A stretch of 64,000 bases of DNA, taken from Pseudomonadota bacterium. Lineage in GTDB: Bacteria > Pseudomonadota > Alphaproteobacteria > Rhizobiales > Rhizobiaceae. A program made the translations under genes and the position numbers. The notes beneath the pieces are model-generated. The model did not search any database. It saw nothing but the letters and a program-made list of their open reading frames with translations, and had not been told where the DNA came from. The stretch is from NCBI GenBank assembly GCA_023404095.1, contig JAEYDD010000041.1, forward strand, positions 462,256-526,255, in the 5' to 3' direction. Shown here in pieces: positions 25,598 to 35,779 of the stretch (the stretch's first letter is position 1; the number at the start of each line of letters is the position of its first letter).

Positions 25598-25614
25598 GGT
25601 GCCCCCGTCAACGG

Positions 25615-25640
25615 GAATGCCCGCCTTGCGGCGGGCATTC
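25615..25640 (-). terminator. Hairpin between RND pump gene and TetR gene
   Basis: A perfect 11-bp stem (GAATGCCCGCC/GGCGGGCATTC) with a four-base loop. No T-run follows on the minus strand, so it is more likely a partial terminator or mRNA stabiliser that lowers TetR expression relative to the pump. Confidence 0.5.
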
Positions 25641-25645
25641 GCTTG

Positions 25646-28600
25646 TCACTCGCCGGGTGCCGGTGCCGCTTCCGCAGCGGGCACTGTCTTCTTCTTTCCA
25701 TAGCCGAACAGCTTCATCACGAAGACAAAGAAGACCGGGACGAAGAAGAGTGCCAGCACCGTCGCGCTGATCATACCGCCGAGCACGCCGGTACCGATGG
25801 CGCGCTGGCTGCCGGAGCTCGCTCCCGTCGCGATCGCCAGCGGCACCACACCGAGCGTGAAGGCCAGCGACGTCATCAGGATCGGCCGGAAACGCAGGTG
25901 GCAGGCCTCGATCGTTGCATCCAGCAACGACTTGCCGTCCTCCATCAGCTCCTTCGCGAACTCGATGATCAGGATCGCGTTCTTCGCCGACAGGCCGATG
26001 ATCGCGATCAGGCCCACCTTGAAGTACACGTCGTTGGGCATGTCGCGCAGGGTCACGGCCACCACGGCGCCGATCACGCCGAGCGGAACGACGAGCATGA
26101 CGGCAATCGGGATCGACCAGCTTTCGTAGAGCGCTGCAAGGCACAGGAACACCAGCAGGCACGAGAGGCCTATCAGGATGGGTGCCTGCGATCCGGACTG
26201 GATCTCCTGCAGAGACTGGCCGGTCCACTCGTAGCCGAAGCCCGGCGGCAGCTGCGCGACAAGCCGCTCCATCTCGGCGATGGCGTCACCGGATGAATAG
26301 CCCGGCTTGGTGTCGCCGCTGATGCGCACCGACGGATAGCCGTTGTAGCCGACGGTCTGCGTCGGTGCCTTGATCCATTCGACCGTCGCGAACGCCGAGA
26401 GGGGAACCATCCCGCCATTGGAGTTGCGGACGTTGAGGTTCAAAAGATCGGCGATCTGCATGCGCTTGTTCTCGTCGGCCTGGACGGTCACGCGCTGCAT
26501 GCGTCCCGCATTCGGGAAGTCGTTGACGTAGGTCGAGCCGAGGTTGGTCGCGATCGTCGAATTGATCTCGGCGAACGTCACGCCGAACGTATTCGCCTTT
26601 TCGCGGTCGATCACGACGTCCACCTGCGCCGCATCCGGCATACCCTCGAAGCGGACACCTGCGAGCACCGGACTCTGGGCCGCAAGGCCGAGAAGCTGGT
26701 CACGCGCCTGCGACAGCGCCTGCTGGCCAAGCCCTGCACGGTCCTGCAGGCGGAAGGAGAAGCCCCCCGTGGTGCCGAGCCCCTGGATCGGCGGAGGCGA
26801 GAGCGCAAAGCTGATCGCATCCTTGATCTGGCTCATCGCCATGGTGGCCCGCCCCGCGATCGCCTGCGCGGCGTTCTCCGGCCCGCGTTCGCTCCAGTCC
26901 TTGAGCGTCACGAAGGCAAGGCCTGCGTTCTGCCCGGCACCGAAGAACGAGAAGCCGTTGATCGCCACGATCTTGTCGACCGCCTCTTCCTGACCGAAGA
27001 TCTTCTCGGTCTGCGCGATGACTTCGTCGGTACGGTGCCCCGTCGCTTCCGACGGCAGCTGCATCATGACGATGACGAAGCCCTGGTCCTCGTCGGGGAG
27101 GAACGAAGACGGCAGGCGCATGAACATGTAGCCGAGGCCGACGAGGATCGCGAGATAGATCACCATCACGCGTCCGGCACGGCGCCCAAGCCAGCCCACG
27201 CTGCCGCTATAGCTCCGCGAAGTCTTGTCGAAGCCGCGGTTGAACCAGCCGAAGAAACCGCGCTTGGCATGATGATGCCCCTTCGGAACCTGTTTCAGGA
27301 AGCTGCCGCACAATGCGGGCGTCAGTGACAGCGCCAGGAAGGCGGAGAACAGGATCGACACCACCATCGTCAGCGAGAACTGCTGGTAGATCACGCCGAC
27401 CGCGCCCGGGAAGAAGCCCATCGGGATGAACACGGATGCAAGCACCAGCGTGATGCCGATGACGGCGCCGGTGATCTGCTTCATCGCCTTGCGGGTCGCT
27501 TCCTTGGGAGTCAGCCCCTCTTCCGACATGATGCGCTCGACGTTCTCCACCACGATGATGGCGTCGTCGACGAGAATGCCGATCGCCAGCACCATGGCGA
27601 ACATGGTGAGCACGTTGATCGAGAAGCCCATGGCGAACATCACAGCGCATGTGCCGAGCAGTGCCACGGGAACGACGAGTGTCGGGATGATCGTGTAGCG
27701 TATGTTCTGCAGGAACAGGAACATCACGAGGAACACCAGACCGACGGCTTCCACGAGGGTGTGCAGAACCTTCTCGATCGACACCTTCACGAAGGGCGAC
27801 GTGTCGTAGGGGATGGAGTACTCGAGCCCCGGCGGGAAGAACTGTGACAGTTCCTGCATGCGCGCCTGGATCGCCTCTGAAGTCGCCATGGCATTGCCCG
27901 TCGGCGAGAGCTGCACGCCGATCGCGGCGGAAGGCTTGCCGTTGAGGCGCGTGCTGAAGGAGTAGCTTTCACCACCCACTTCGACGCGGGCGACGTCACG
28001 CAGGCGTACGGCCGAGCCGTCCGCATTCGCGCGAAGCACGATCGCGCCGAATTCGTCCGGGCTGGACAGCTGCCCCTTGATGTTCACGGGTGCGGCGATC
28101 TGCTGGGTGATCGGGTTCGGCTGCGCACCGATGCTGCCGGCCGGAATCTGGGCGTTCTGCGCCTCGACCGCCGCCGTTACGTCGGCCGCCGTCATGTTCA
28201 GGCCGAGCATCTTGTCGGGGTCGAGCCAGATACGCATCGAGCGCTGGGTGGCAAAGAGCTGCGCGCGACCGACGCCGGGAACGCGCTGGATTTCGCTCAG
28301 AATGTTGCGGTTGAGATAGTCGCCGAGTCCAATCGCATCCATCGAACCATCGGTCGAGGTCAGCGAGATGATCAGGAGGAAGCCGGAGCCGGCCTCTTCG
28401 ACCTGTACGCCCTGACGGCGAACGGAATCCGGCAGCCGCGGTTCGACGCGGCTGATGCGGTTCTGCACGTCGACAGAGGCCTGGCTCGGATCAGTGCCGG
28501 GCGCGAACGTCACGTTGATTTCGACCGAACCGGCAGCGCTTGACGTGGATTCGAAGTACAGCATCCCGTCGACGCCGTTCAGCTCATCCTCGATAAGCTT

Positions 28601-28786
28601 GGTGACGCTCTGATATGTATCCTGGGAGGACGCGCCCTGGTAGGTGGTGCTGATCGATATCTGCGGAGGGGCCACGTCCGGATACTGCGAGATCGGCAGC
28701 ATCGGAATGGCTATGGCGCCGGCGAGCATGATGAAGATCGCCACCACCCAGGCAAAGATCGGCCTGTCGATAAAGAAACTTGGCAT
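25646..28786 (-). CDS. RND multidrug efflux pump, HAE1 (AcrB/MexB) family
   Basis: 1046 residues, the usual length of AcrB-type pumps. The N-terminus (MPSFFIDRPIFAWVVAIFIMLAGAIAI) is the first helix and signature of the family. Two halves each carry a large periplasmic loop and a helix bundle, and the proton-relay aspartates are in the fourth helix motif (AIGILVDDAIIVVENVERIM). It expels hydrophobic or amphiphilic compounds across the inner membrane to an outer-membrane channel, using the proton gradient. It follows the adaptor gene by 11 bases. No TolC-type gene is in the window, so the channel must be encoded elsewhere. Confidence 0.95.
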   Translation of the reverse strand: MPSFFIDRPIFAWVVAIFIMLAGAIAIPMLPISQYPDVAPPQISISTTYQGASSQDTYQSVTKLIEDELNGVDGMLYFESTSSAAGSVEINVTFAPGTDPSQASVDVQNRISRVEPRLPDSVRRQGVQVEEAGSGFLLIISLTSTDGSMDAIGLGDYLNRNILSEIQRVPGVGRAQLFATQRSMRIWLDPDKMLGLNMTAADVTAAVEAQNAQIPAGSIGAQPNPITQQIAAPVNIKGQLSSPDEFGAIVLRANADGSAVRLRDVARVEVGGESYSFSTRLNGKPSAAIGVQLSPTGNAMATSEAIQARMQELSQFFPPGLEYSIPYDTSPFVKVSIEKVLHTLVEAVGLVFLVMFLFLQNIRYTIIPTLVVPVALLGTCAVMFAMGFSINVLTMFAMVLAIGILVDDAIIVVENVERIMSEEGLTPKEATRKAMKQITGAVIGITLVLASVFIPMGFFPGAVGVIYQQFSLTMVVSILFSAFLALSLTPALCGSFLKQVPKGHHHAKRGFFGWFNRGFDKTSRSYSGSVGWLGRRAGRVMVIYLAILVGLGYMFMRLPSSFLPDEDQGFVIVMMQLPSEATGHRTDEVIAQTEKIFGQEEAVDKIVAINGFSFFGAGQNAGLAFVTLKDWSERGPENAAQAIAGRATMAMSQIKDAISFALSPPPIQGLGTTGGFSFRLQDRAGLGQQALSQARDQLLGLAAQSPVLAGVRFEGMPDAAQVDVVIDREKANTFGVTFAEINSTIATNLGSTYVNDFPNAGRMQRVTVQADENKRMQIADLLNLNVRNSNGGMVPLSAFATVEWIKAPTQTVGYNGYPSVRISGDTKPGYSSGDAIAEMERLVAQLPPGFGYEWTGQSLQEIQSGSQAPILIGLSCLLVFLCLAALYESWSIPIAVMLVVPLGVIGAVVAVTLRDMPNDVYFKVGLIAIIGLSAKNAILIIEFAKELMEDGKSLLDATIEACHLRFRPILMTSLAFTLGVVPLAIATGASSGSQRAIGTGVLGGMISATVLALFFVPVFFVFVMKLFGYGKKKTVPAAEAAPAPGE

Positions 28787-28797
28787 TAGTCAGGCCC

Positions 28798-30054
28798 TCA
28801 CTTCGCCTGCTCGGTCGCATCGGCGGCGGGAGCGCCGTCAACGGCGCCCGTCTTGTCGGCATCGTCCGCCTTGGGCGCTTCGGCGCCGGCAGCCGGCGCA
28901 TCCGCACCGGCGGCCGCGTCTTCCGGCTTCCAGTCAGCCGGAACCACTTCGGCACCGGGCTGCACCTTCTGGAAGCCCTCGACGATCACCCGCTCGCCGT
29001 CCTTGAGACCGTCGGTGATGACCCAGCGCGTATCGACCGCGCGGCCGATGCGGACAGGCCGAATCCCGGCCTTGTTGTCGGCGCTGACGACGTAGACGTT
29101 GGCGGTGCCGGCGCTGTCGCGCTGCACGGCTTGCTGGGGAACGAGCACGACGCCCTTCTCACTGCCCTGCTCGATCTGCACGCGCACATACATGCCCGGC
29201 AGCAGGTCGTTGTCCGGGTTCGGGAACTCCCCGCGCAGCGTCACCTGCCCGGTCGAGGCATCGACGGCCGCTTCGGAGAAGAGAAGCCTGCCCGGCTGCG
29301 GATAGGCGCTGCCGTCGTCGAGAAGAAGCCGCACGTCGGCGGAGTTGTTTTCGATCAGGTCGCCCTCTTCGAGAGCCTTTCTCAACCGTATCAGGTCGGT
29401 TGCCGATTGGGTGAAGTCCGCATAGACCGGATCGAGCTGCTGGATCGTTGCCAGCGCTTCGGTGCCGGTCGAGCTGACGAGCGCACCCTCAGTGATGAGG
29501 GCCCGGCCGATGCGGCCGCTGATCGGCGCCTTCACATCCGCATATTCCAGGTTCAGCTTCGCCGTTGCGAGCCCTGCTTCGGCGATCGCCACATCCGCGT
29601 CGGCCTGGGCAAGCTGGGCCACAGCGTCGTCATACTGCTGCGCGGAAGCGACGTTCGACTTCTTCAGCTGTTCCTGCCGATCTGCCGATTGGCGCGCCTG
29701 CAACTGCACGGCCTTGGCGCGGCGCAGCGTGGCCTCGGCGCTGTCGACCTGCACCTGGAACGGCTTGGGATCGATGCGATAGAGGACATCGCCTTCCTTG
29801 ACGATCGAGCCCTGCTGGAACACCCGCTCCACGACGATGCCGCTGATGCGCGGCCGCACTTCGGCGGTGCGCGTCGCTGCAATGCGGCCGGGGAGTTCGT
29901 TGATGATCGGCACGGTTTCGGCGGTGGCCGTGATCACTGCCACCTGCGGCGGCGGAAAGCCGCCGGCGCCCTGCGCCTGCTCCTCCTTCTGGCATCCGGC
30001 CAGAACGAGAAGGCTGCTCATCGTTGCAATCACGAAAGGTCTCGTCAAACGCAT
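28798..30054 (-). CDS. RND efflux periplasmic adaptor (membrane fusion lipoprotein)
   Basis: 418 residues. The lipobox is L-V-L-A-G-C at about residue 20, so the protein is anchored in the inner membrane and faces the periplasm. The order lipoyl half-motif (ELPGRIAATRTAEVRPRISG), alpha-hairpin coiled coil (about residues 100-170, Ala/Gln/Lys-rich), second lipoyl half (YADVKAPISGRIG), beta barrel and membrane-proximal domain is that of AcrA/MexA. The last ~50 residues are an unusual Ala/Asp/Pro-rich tail of probable disorder. The ATG at 30054 is preferred over the GTG at 30066 because GGAAGA precedes it. Confidence 0.92.
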   Translation of the reverse strand: MRLTRPFVIATMSSLLVLAGCQKEEQAQGAGGFPPPQVAVITATAETVPIINELPGRIAATRTAEVRPRISGIVVERVFQQGSIVKEGDVLYRIDPKPFQVQVDSAEATLRRAKAVQLQARQSADRQEQLKKSNVASAQQYDDAVAQLAQADADVAIAEAGLATAKLNLEYADVKAPISGRIGRALITEGALVSSTGTEALATIQQLDPVYADFTQSATDLIRLRKALEEGDLIENNSADVRLLLDDGSAYPQPGRLLFSEAAVDASTGQVTLRGEFPNPDNDLLPGMYVRVQIEQGSEKGVVLVPQQAVQRDSAGTANVYVVSADNKAGIRPVRIGRAVDTRWVITDGLKDGERVIVEGFQKVQPGAEVVPADWKPEDAAAGADAPAAGAEAPKADDADKTGAVDGAPAADATEQAK

Positions 30055-30161
30055 GGGTTCTTCCACAAAGAGGGGTCGGCGCTGGCCTGACGGTCGAACA
30101 TACCGCCGGAAGGCCTTGAAATGATTCGATGCGGAAGGCCGGCAGGCCCCCGCATCGCAGC

Positions 30162-30186
30162 TTTACAGTCAGGTGTGTATGTTAAA
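30162..30186. promoter_or_regulatory. Possible TetR operator before the RND adaptor gene
   Basis: An imperfect dyad (TTTACA ... TGTTAAA) about 110 bases upstream of the adaptor start, overlapping a TTGTCA-type promoter element on the minus strand. AcrR-like regulators bind comparable AT-rich dyads; the match here is weak. Confidence 0.3.
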
Positions 30187-30252
30187 TGCTGACAAAGCGC
30201 AACGCATCTATCGCGCCGCACAATCCTGATCACGAGTTTGTGATGAGGGTCC

Positions 30253-31254
<1,002 letters not shown>

Positions 31255-31268
31255 CGTCGTTCCTTCTT

Positions 31269-32333
31269 TTACAGTTTCACCGGCCGGCCGGTGCGCACGC
31301 TCTCGTCGGCGGCAAGGCAGATCCTGAGCGACTGCACCGCATCGTCCATGTGCCGGGTCAGGTCGATATACTCGCGGATCGCCTTCAGCACATAGGCCTG
31401 CTCCCGGTCGCAGAGTTCCTGGTGTCCCGGCTCGCCCGCCATCTTCAGGTCCTCGTCGGCTTTGAGGAAACGGCCGTCCGGTCCGGTCTCGGCATTGTGG
31501 AGGCGGATCACCGCGGTCTTGGTGTGCGTGTCGATGTCGTCGGACTTGGCGTTCGGGTCCATCACGATCGACACCGCCCCCTTCGGCGACATCACATCTT
31601 TGACGAAGAACGCCGTCTCGGAGATCATCGGCCCCCAGCCGGCCTCGTACCAGCCGAGCGAACCGTCGTCATAGAGCACCTGCAGATGGCCGTAATTGTA
31701 CATGTCCGGCGCGATCTCGTCGGACAGGCGCAGGCCCATGCCGCGCACCTCGATCGGTTTCGCGTCGGTGATCTGGCACATGACATCGACATAATGCACG
31801 CCGCAGTCGACGATCGGCGGCGTCGTCTGCATCAGTGCCTTGTGTGTTTCCCAGGTCGGCCCGCTCGACTGCTGGTTCAGGTTCATGCGGAACACGTAGG
31901 GGCCGCCGAGCTTGCGGGCCTCGGCGATCAGCCGTATCCACGAGGGATGGTGGCGCAGGATATAGCCGACGACGAGCTTACGGCCGTTGGCCTTGGCGCA
32001 GGCGACCACGCGCTCGGCATCGGCGACAGTCGTCGCCAGGGGCTTTTCGACAAATACATGTGCGCCCGCCTCCATCGCCATCACCGCATAGTCGGCGTGG
32101 CTGTCGGAATAGGTATTGATCGAGCACAGCTCAGGCCTCAGTTCCCTCAGCGCCTCCGGAAAGGACGGCAGGATCTCGTAGCCGGCCAACGCGTCCGGGA
32201 GCTCGACCTTCGAGCGATTGACGAGGCCGACGATCTCAAAGCCCGGGTTCTCGTGGTAGGCAAGCGCATGGCTGCGGCCCATGTTGCCGAGGCCCGCGGA
32301 AAGGACGCGGATAGGGTCGGACGAACGGCTCAT
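31269..32333 (-). CDS. Gfo/Idh/MocA-family NAD(P)-dependent sugar dehydrogenase
   Basis: 354 residues. The nucleotide-binding fold opens with VLSAGLGNMGRSHALAYHENPG, and the conserved E-K-P motif is HVFVEKPLATT. The substrate-side lysine/histidine pattern continues in CGVHYVDVMCQI, with the YD..AGWGP segment in the C-terminal sheet. Such enzymes oxidise, reduce or epimerise sugars and cyclitols. It is coupled to the upstream permease (ATGA) with AGGAG before it, so it belongs to the transporter operon. Its place in a MurNAc/GlcNAc pathway is unexplained; it could deal with anhydro or oxidised amino sugars. Confidence 0.87.
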   Translation of the reverse strand: MSRSSDPIRVLSAGLGNMGRSHALAYHENPGFEIVGLVNRSKVELPDALAGYEILPSFPEALRELRPELCSINTYSDSHADYAVMAMEAGAHVFVEKPLATTVADAERVVACAKANGRKLVVGYILRHHPSWIRLIAEARKLGGPYVFRMNLNQQSSGPTWETHKALMQTTPPIVDCGVHYVDVMCQITDAKPIEVRGMGLRLSDEIAPDMYNYGHLQVLYDDGSLGWYEAGWGPMISETAFFVKDVMSPKGAVSIVMDPNAKSDDIDTHTKTAVIRLHNAETGPDGRFLKADEDLKMAGEPGHQELCDREQAYVLKAIREYIDLTRHMDDAVQSLRICLAADESVRTGRPVKL

Positions 32334-33169
32334 TTCACTGCTCCTGATGTAATGCCGCGGATCAGTTGCCGCGAGAAGGCGAGGTAGAGGACGAGGACGG
32401 GAAGGATCGCCAGCGACAGGGCAGCGAGCACCGCGTTCCAGTTGGTGACGAACTGGCCGATGAATATCTGGGATCCCAGCGTGACGGTCTTGGTGGCCTC
32501 GCTCGGCGCCAGGATCAGCGGAAACCACAGGTCGTTCCAGATCGGGATCATCGTGAAGACCGCGACGGTGGCCATCGCCGGCCGTACCAGCGGCAGAACC
32601 AGGCGGAAGAAGATGGAGTATTCCGACAACCCGTCAATGCGGCCCGCATTCTTCAGGTCGTCGGAAACGGTGCGCATGAACTCCGACAGGATGAAGACGG
32701 CAAGCGGCAACCCTTGCGCCGTGTAGACCAGGATCAGCGCCGTCAGGGTGTTGACGAGCCCGGTCGCGACCATCCCCTGCAGGATCGCCACCGTGCCGAG
32801 CCGGATCGGAATCATGATGCCGAGCGCGAGGTAAAGCCCCATCAGCGTATTGCCGCGGAAGCGGTACTCCGACAGCGCGAACGCCGCCATCGCCCCGAAC
32901 AGCAGTACGAGCGCGATCGAGACGACGGTGACGATCAGGCTGTTCTGGAAATAGAGCGCGAAATCCCCCTGCCCCAGCACCGTCTGATAACCCACCAGGT
33001 CGAAGGTCGACGGCGTCGGCAGTTGCATCGGGTTGCGGAAGATCGCGTTGCGATTCTTGAACGAGTTGATGATCGTCAAGAACACCGGAAAGACCGCGAT
33101 CAGCGTATAGGCGATCAGGGCGGCGTGCACGAGAGCCGTGCGGGAAAGCGAGGTGCGTGCCTTGGACAT
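32330..33169 (-). CDS. Carbohydrate ABC transporter permease (MalG/UgpE type)
   Basis: 279 residues with six membrane helices. The MalG-type EAA loop reads KNAGRIDGLSEYSIFFRLVLPLVRPAMATV, and the PVFLTIINSFKNRNAIF segment after helix 1 is typical of CUT1 importers. The start at 33169 has GAGGGG six bases upstream; a longer form beginning at 33235 would add a Ser-rich stretch overlapping the preceding gene. It is the inner-membrane partner of the permease encoded at 33180. Confidence 0.92.
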   Translation of the reverse strand: MSKARTSLSRTALVHAALIAYTLIAVFPVFLTIINSFKNRNAIFRNPMQLPTPSTFDLVGYQTVLGQGDFALYFQNSLIVTVVSIALVLLFGAMAAFALSEYRFRGNTLMGLYLALGIMIPIRLGTVAILQGMVATGLVNTLTALILVYTAQGLPLAVFILSEFMRTVSDDLKNAGRIDGLSEYSIFFRLVLPLVRPAMATVAVFTMIPIWNDLWFPLILAPSEATKTVTLGSQIFIGQFVTNWNAVLAALSLAILPVLVLYLAFSRQLIRGITSGAVK

Positions 33170-33179
33170 GATCGGCCCC

Positions 33180-34130
33180 TCAGAACTGGTAGCGACGGAT
33201 GCGCCGCTGGATGACGAAGAGATAGAGCGAGACACCGGCGAGGATGATCAGGAACATAACCGTCGCGATCGTCGCCCCCATCGAGCGGTCGCCGAGCTGC
33301 AACTGGAAGCCGAAGAAGGTGCGGTAGAGCAGCGTGCCGAGAATGTCGGTCGAGCCGTCCGGCCCTGCGAGAGCGCCCTGTACTGTGTAAACGAGGTCGA
33401 AGGCGTTGAAGTTGCCGACGAAGGTGAGGATCGAGATGATGCCGATCGCCGGCAGGATCAGCGGCAGCTTGATCTTGAAGAACTGCGCCCAGCCGGTGAC
33501 GCCATCGCATTCGGCAGCCTCGATCACCTCCTCGGGAATATTGAGGAGGGCGGCGTAGATCAGCATCATCGGAATGCCGACATACTGCCAGACCGAAATC
33601 AGCGAGACGGCGATCAGCGCAGAGTTCGGCTTGCCGAGCCATGGTGCAAACAGCGACTTCAGCCCGACCAGGTCCATCAGATAGGGCGAGACGCCCCAGA
33701 TCGGGGAGAGGATCAGCTTCCAGATGAAGCCGACGATGACGAAGGAGAGCAGCGTGGGCAGGAAGATGGCAGTGCGGTAGAAGGCGGCCCCGCGCAGCTT
33801 CGGTATCGATAGAAGGGCAGCAAGCGCGATCCCGATCGGGTTTTGCACCAGCATGTGGATGACGAAGAAGATGAAATTGTTCTTCAGCGCGTTCCAGAAG
33901 TCTGCAGCCCAGCGCGCGTCGCCGAACAGCGTCTGGAAGTTCCGGAGGCCGACGAAGGTGGACTGGCCATCGATGGTGTTGAAGAACGAGAGCCTCAGCG
34001 TCTCGAACAGCGGCAGAATCATCACCGCGCTGTAGACGACGAGCGCCGGCAGCAGGAAAACCGCGATGTGCCAGCGGCGCGGTCGTCGCTCGACCTGAAG
34101 TTCGGCTTCTGAAACTGTGGCGTCCGTCAT
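33180..34130 (-). CDS. Carbohydrate ABC transporter permease (MalF/UgpA type)
   Basis: 316 residues with six membrane helices, the first being HIAVFLLPALVVYSAVMILPLF. The EAA loop is EEVIEAAECDGVTGWAQFFKIKLPLILPAIG. It belongs to the CUT1 sugar importers and pairs with the permease 10 bases downstream. It is separated from its binding-protein gene by 350 bases holding a palindromic repeat, an arrangement that commonly leaves more binding protein than permease from one transcript. AGGAACC supports the start. Confidence 0.92.
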   Translation of the reverse strand: MTDATVSEAELQVERRPRRWHIAVFLLPALVVYSAVMILPLFETLRLSFFNTIDGQSTFVGLRNFQTLFGDARWAADFWNALKNNFIFFVIHMLVQNPIGIALAALLSIPKLRGAAFYRTAIFLPTLLSFVIVGFIWKLILSPIWGVSPYLMDLVGLKSLFAPWLGKPNSALIAVSLISVWQYVGIPMMLIYAALLNIPEEVIEAAECDGVTGWAQFFKIKLPLILPAIGIISILTFVGNFNAFDLVYTVQGALAGPDGSTDILGTLLYRTFFGFQLQLGDRSMGATIATVMFLIILAGVSLYLFVIQRRIRRYQF

Positions 34131-34309
34131 GGTTCCTGCCCGCTGTACCGACCGGTGGTTCGATGCCTGTCCGCGATCATCGGACGTGCCTCACGCGGCC
34201 GGTCCTGCCGCATGATGCCATGCCGGGCCGCCCCGGCGGATGAGACTTCAGCTTACACGTTTTTGCGCGGATGACGCGGCGTCGGCCACAATCAACAGGG
34301 AGCGAACTG

Positions 34310-34448
34310 CCCTCATCCGCCCGCCGGCGCCTTCTCCCCTCAGGCGGGGTGAAGGACGGGCCGCCCCGCCGCCAGAACACTGTCACGAAGGGACCGGCAA
34401 TTGCTGTGCAAGTCCCCTCTCCCCGCCTGCGGGGAGAGGGCCAGGGTG
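34310..34448. repeat. Bipartite palindromic intergenic repeat, copy 2
   Basis: It opens with CCCTCATCCGCCCGCCGGC and contains hairpins at 34330-34355 (CCTTCTCCCC ... GGGGTGAAGG) and 34415-34440, the latter identical in its 26 bases to the second hairpin of copy 1. It occupies most of the 350-base gap 34131-34480 between the binding-protein and permease genes; nothing else is seen there. Confidence 0.8.
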
Positions 34449-34480
34449 GGGGCAATCGCCCCACCCACGATGTCACAGGC

Positions 34481-35740
34481 TCACTTGGCCGGCTTGAACC
34501 AGCTGTCGAGGCCTGTCTGAAGCTTTTCGGCGGCTGCCTCCGGTGTATCCGTGCCGTTGATGACGTTGGCCGACATCGTCCAGGTCTCGTTTTCGAGGAT
34601 CGGCGTGCCGCGTGACAGGATCTGGTACGTCGAGCGAATCGTCGGCTTGCACTTCTCGCGCCAGGAGACGAATTCCTGCGCCAGCGGATCGGCCATCTTG
34701 ACCGCCGTCGAGTTCAGGCTGAAGAAGCCCGGCAGCGAGTTGGCATAGATGTCGGCGAATTCCGGCGAGGCGATGAAGGTAAGCAGCTTCTTCGCAGCTT
34801 CCGGATTGGCGCTCTTGGCGTTCAGGCCGATGCCGATGTCGTTGTGGTCGGAGATGTAGCAGGTGTCGCCGGCCGTCTTCACTGGCGGCGGGAACGCGCC
34901 CATCTTGAACTGCGCCTGGGTGTTGAACAGGCCGATTTCCCACGAACCTGCCGGATAGATCGCGGCACGGCCGAGCGTGAACAGGTTCTGGCTATCGGGA
35001 TAGGTCTGGGCCTCGAAACCGTCGCCGAGATAGTCCTTCCACTTGGCCAGCGTCTTGAACGGCTCCACCCACTGCGGGTCGGTCAGTTTCTGCTCGCCCT
35101 TGATCAGCGCCAGACGGCCTTCCTCGCCCTTCCAGTAGTTCGGACCGATGTTCTGGTAGCCCATGGTGGCGGCTTCCCACAGGTCCTTGGTGCCCATGGC
35201 CATCGGAATGTAGTTGCCGTCGGCCTTGATCTTGTCGAGGGCGGCGAAGAACTCGTCTTCCGTTGTCGGAACCGCGATGCCCAGCTGGTCGAAGGCGTCC
35301 TTGTTGTAGATGAAGCCGTGGATGACCGAAGCCATCGGCACGCAGAAGGTGGTGGCGCCGTCGTCCGTCGTCCAGGCGGACTTGGCGACGTCGGAGAAGT
35401 TCTCCATGCCCGGCAGGTCGTTCAGGCTCGCCAGATGCTTCTTGTTGTAGAGCTCGAGCGACGCGTCGAACGGACGGCAGGTGATCAGATCGCCGGCGGA
35501 GCCCGCGTCCAGCTTGGCGTTGAGGGCGGCGTTGTACTCGGTCGGCGCGGTCGGCGCGAAGGTCACCTTGATGCCCGGGTTCTTTGCCTCGAAGGCCGGG
35601 ATGATCTTGTCCTTCCAGATCGAAAGGTCGTCGTTCCGCCAGCTTTCGATCGTCAGCGAGACGTCCTGCGCCTGAGCTATCCCGGCGGTGCCGAGAATGC
35701 TGGAGGCAAGGAGCAGTCCCTTGATCAGGTTGCGTGTCAT
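34481..35740 (-). CDS. Extracellular sugar-binding protein of the amino-sugar ABC importer
   Basis: 419 residues with a signal peptide (IKGLLLASSILGTAGIAQA, cleavage before QDVSL). The mature part is a cluster B/family 1 solute-binding protein (LTIESWRNDDLSIWKDKIIPAFEAKNPGIKVTF), the type that serves CUT1 transporters for di- and amino-sugars. It lies 39 bases after the MurQ gene and before the permeases, so MurNAc, GlcNAc or muropeptide-derived sugars are the likely ligands. Four cysteines (CRPFD, FCVP, CYIS, KCKP) could form two disulfides in the periplasm. Confidence 0.9.
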   Translation of the reverse strand: MTRNLIKGLLLASSILGTAGIAQAQDVSLTIESWRNDDLSIWKDKIIPAFEAKNPGIKVTFAPTAPTEYNAALNAKLDAGSAGDLITCRPFDASLELYNKKHLASLNDLPGMENFSDVAKSAWTTDDGATTFCVPMASVIHGFIYNKDAFDQLGIAVPTTEDEFFAALDKIKADGNYIPMAMGTKDLWEAATMGYQNIGPNYWKGEEGRLALIKGEQKLTDPQWVEPFKTLAKWKDYLGDGFEAQTYPDSQNLFTLGRAAIYPAGSWEIGLFNTQAQFKMGAFPPPVKTAGDTCYISDHNDIGIGLNAKSANPEAAKKLLTFIASPEFADIYANSLPGFFSLNSTAVKMADPLAQEFVSWREKCKPTIRSTYQILSRGTPILENETWTMSANVINGTDTPEAAAEKLQTGLDSWFKPAK

Positions 35741-35779
35741 GACATTCTCCCTTTTGTGCGCCCGTTCGGCGCGTTCCCG

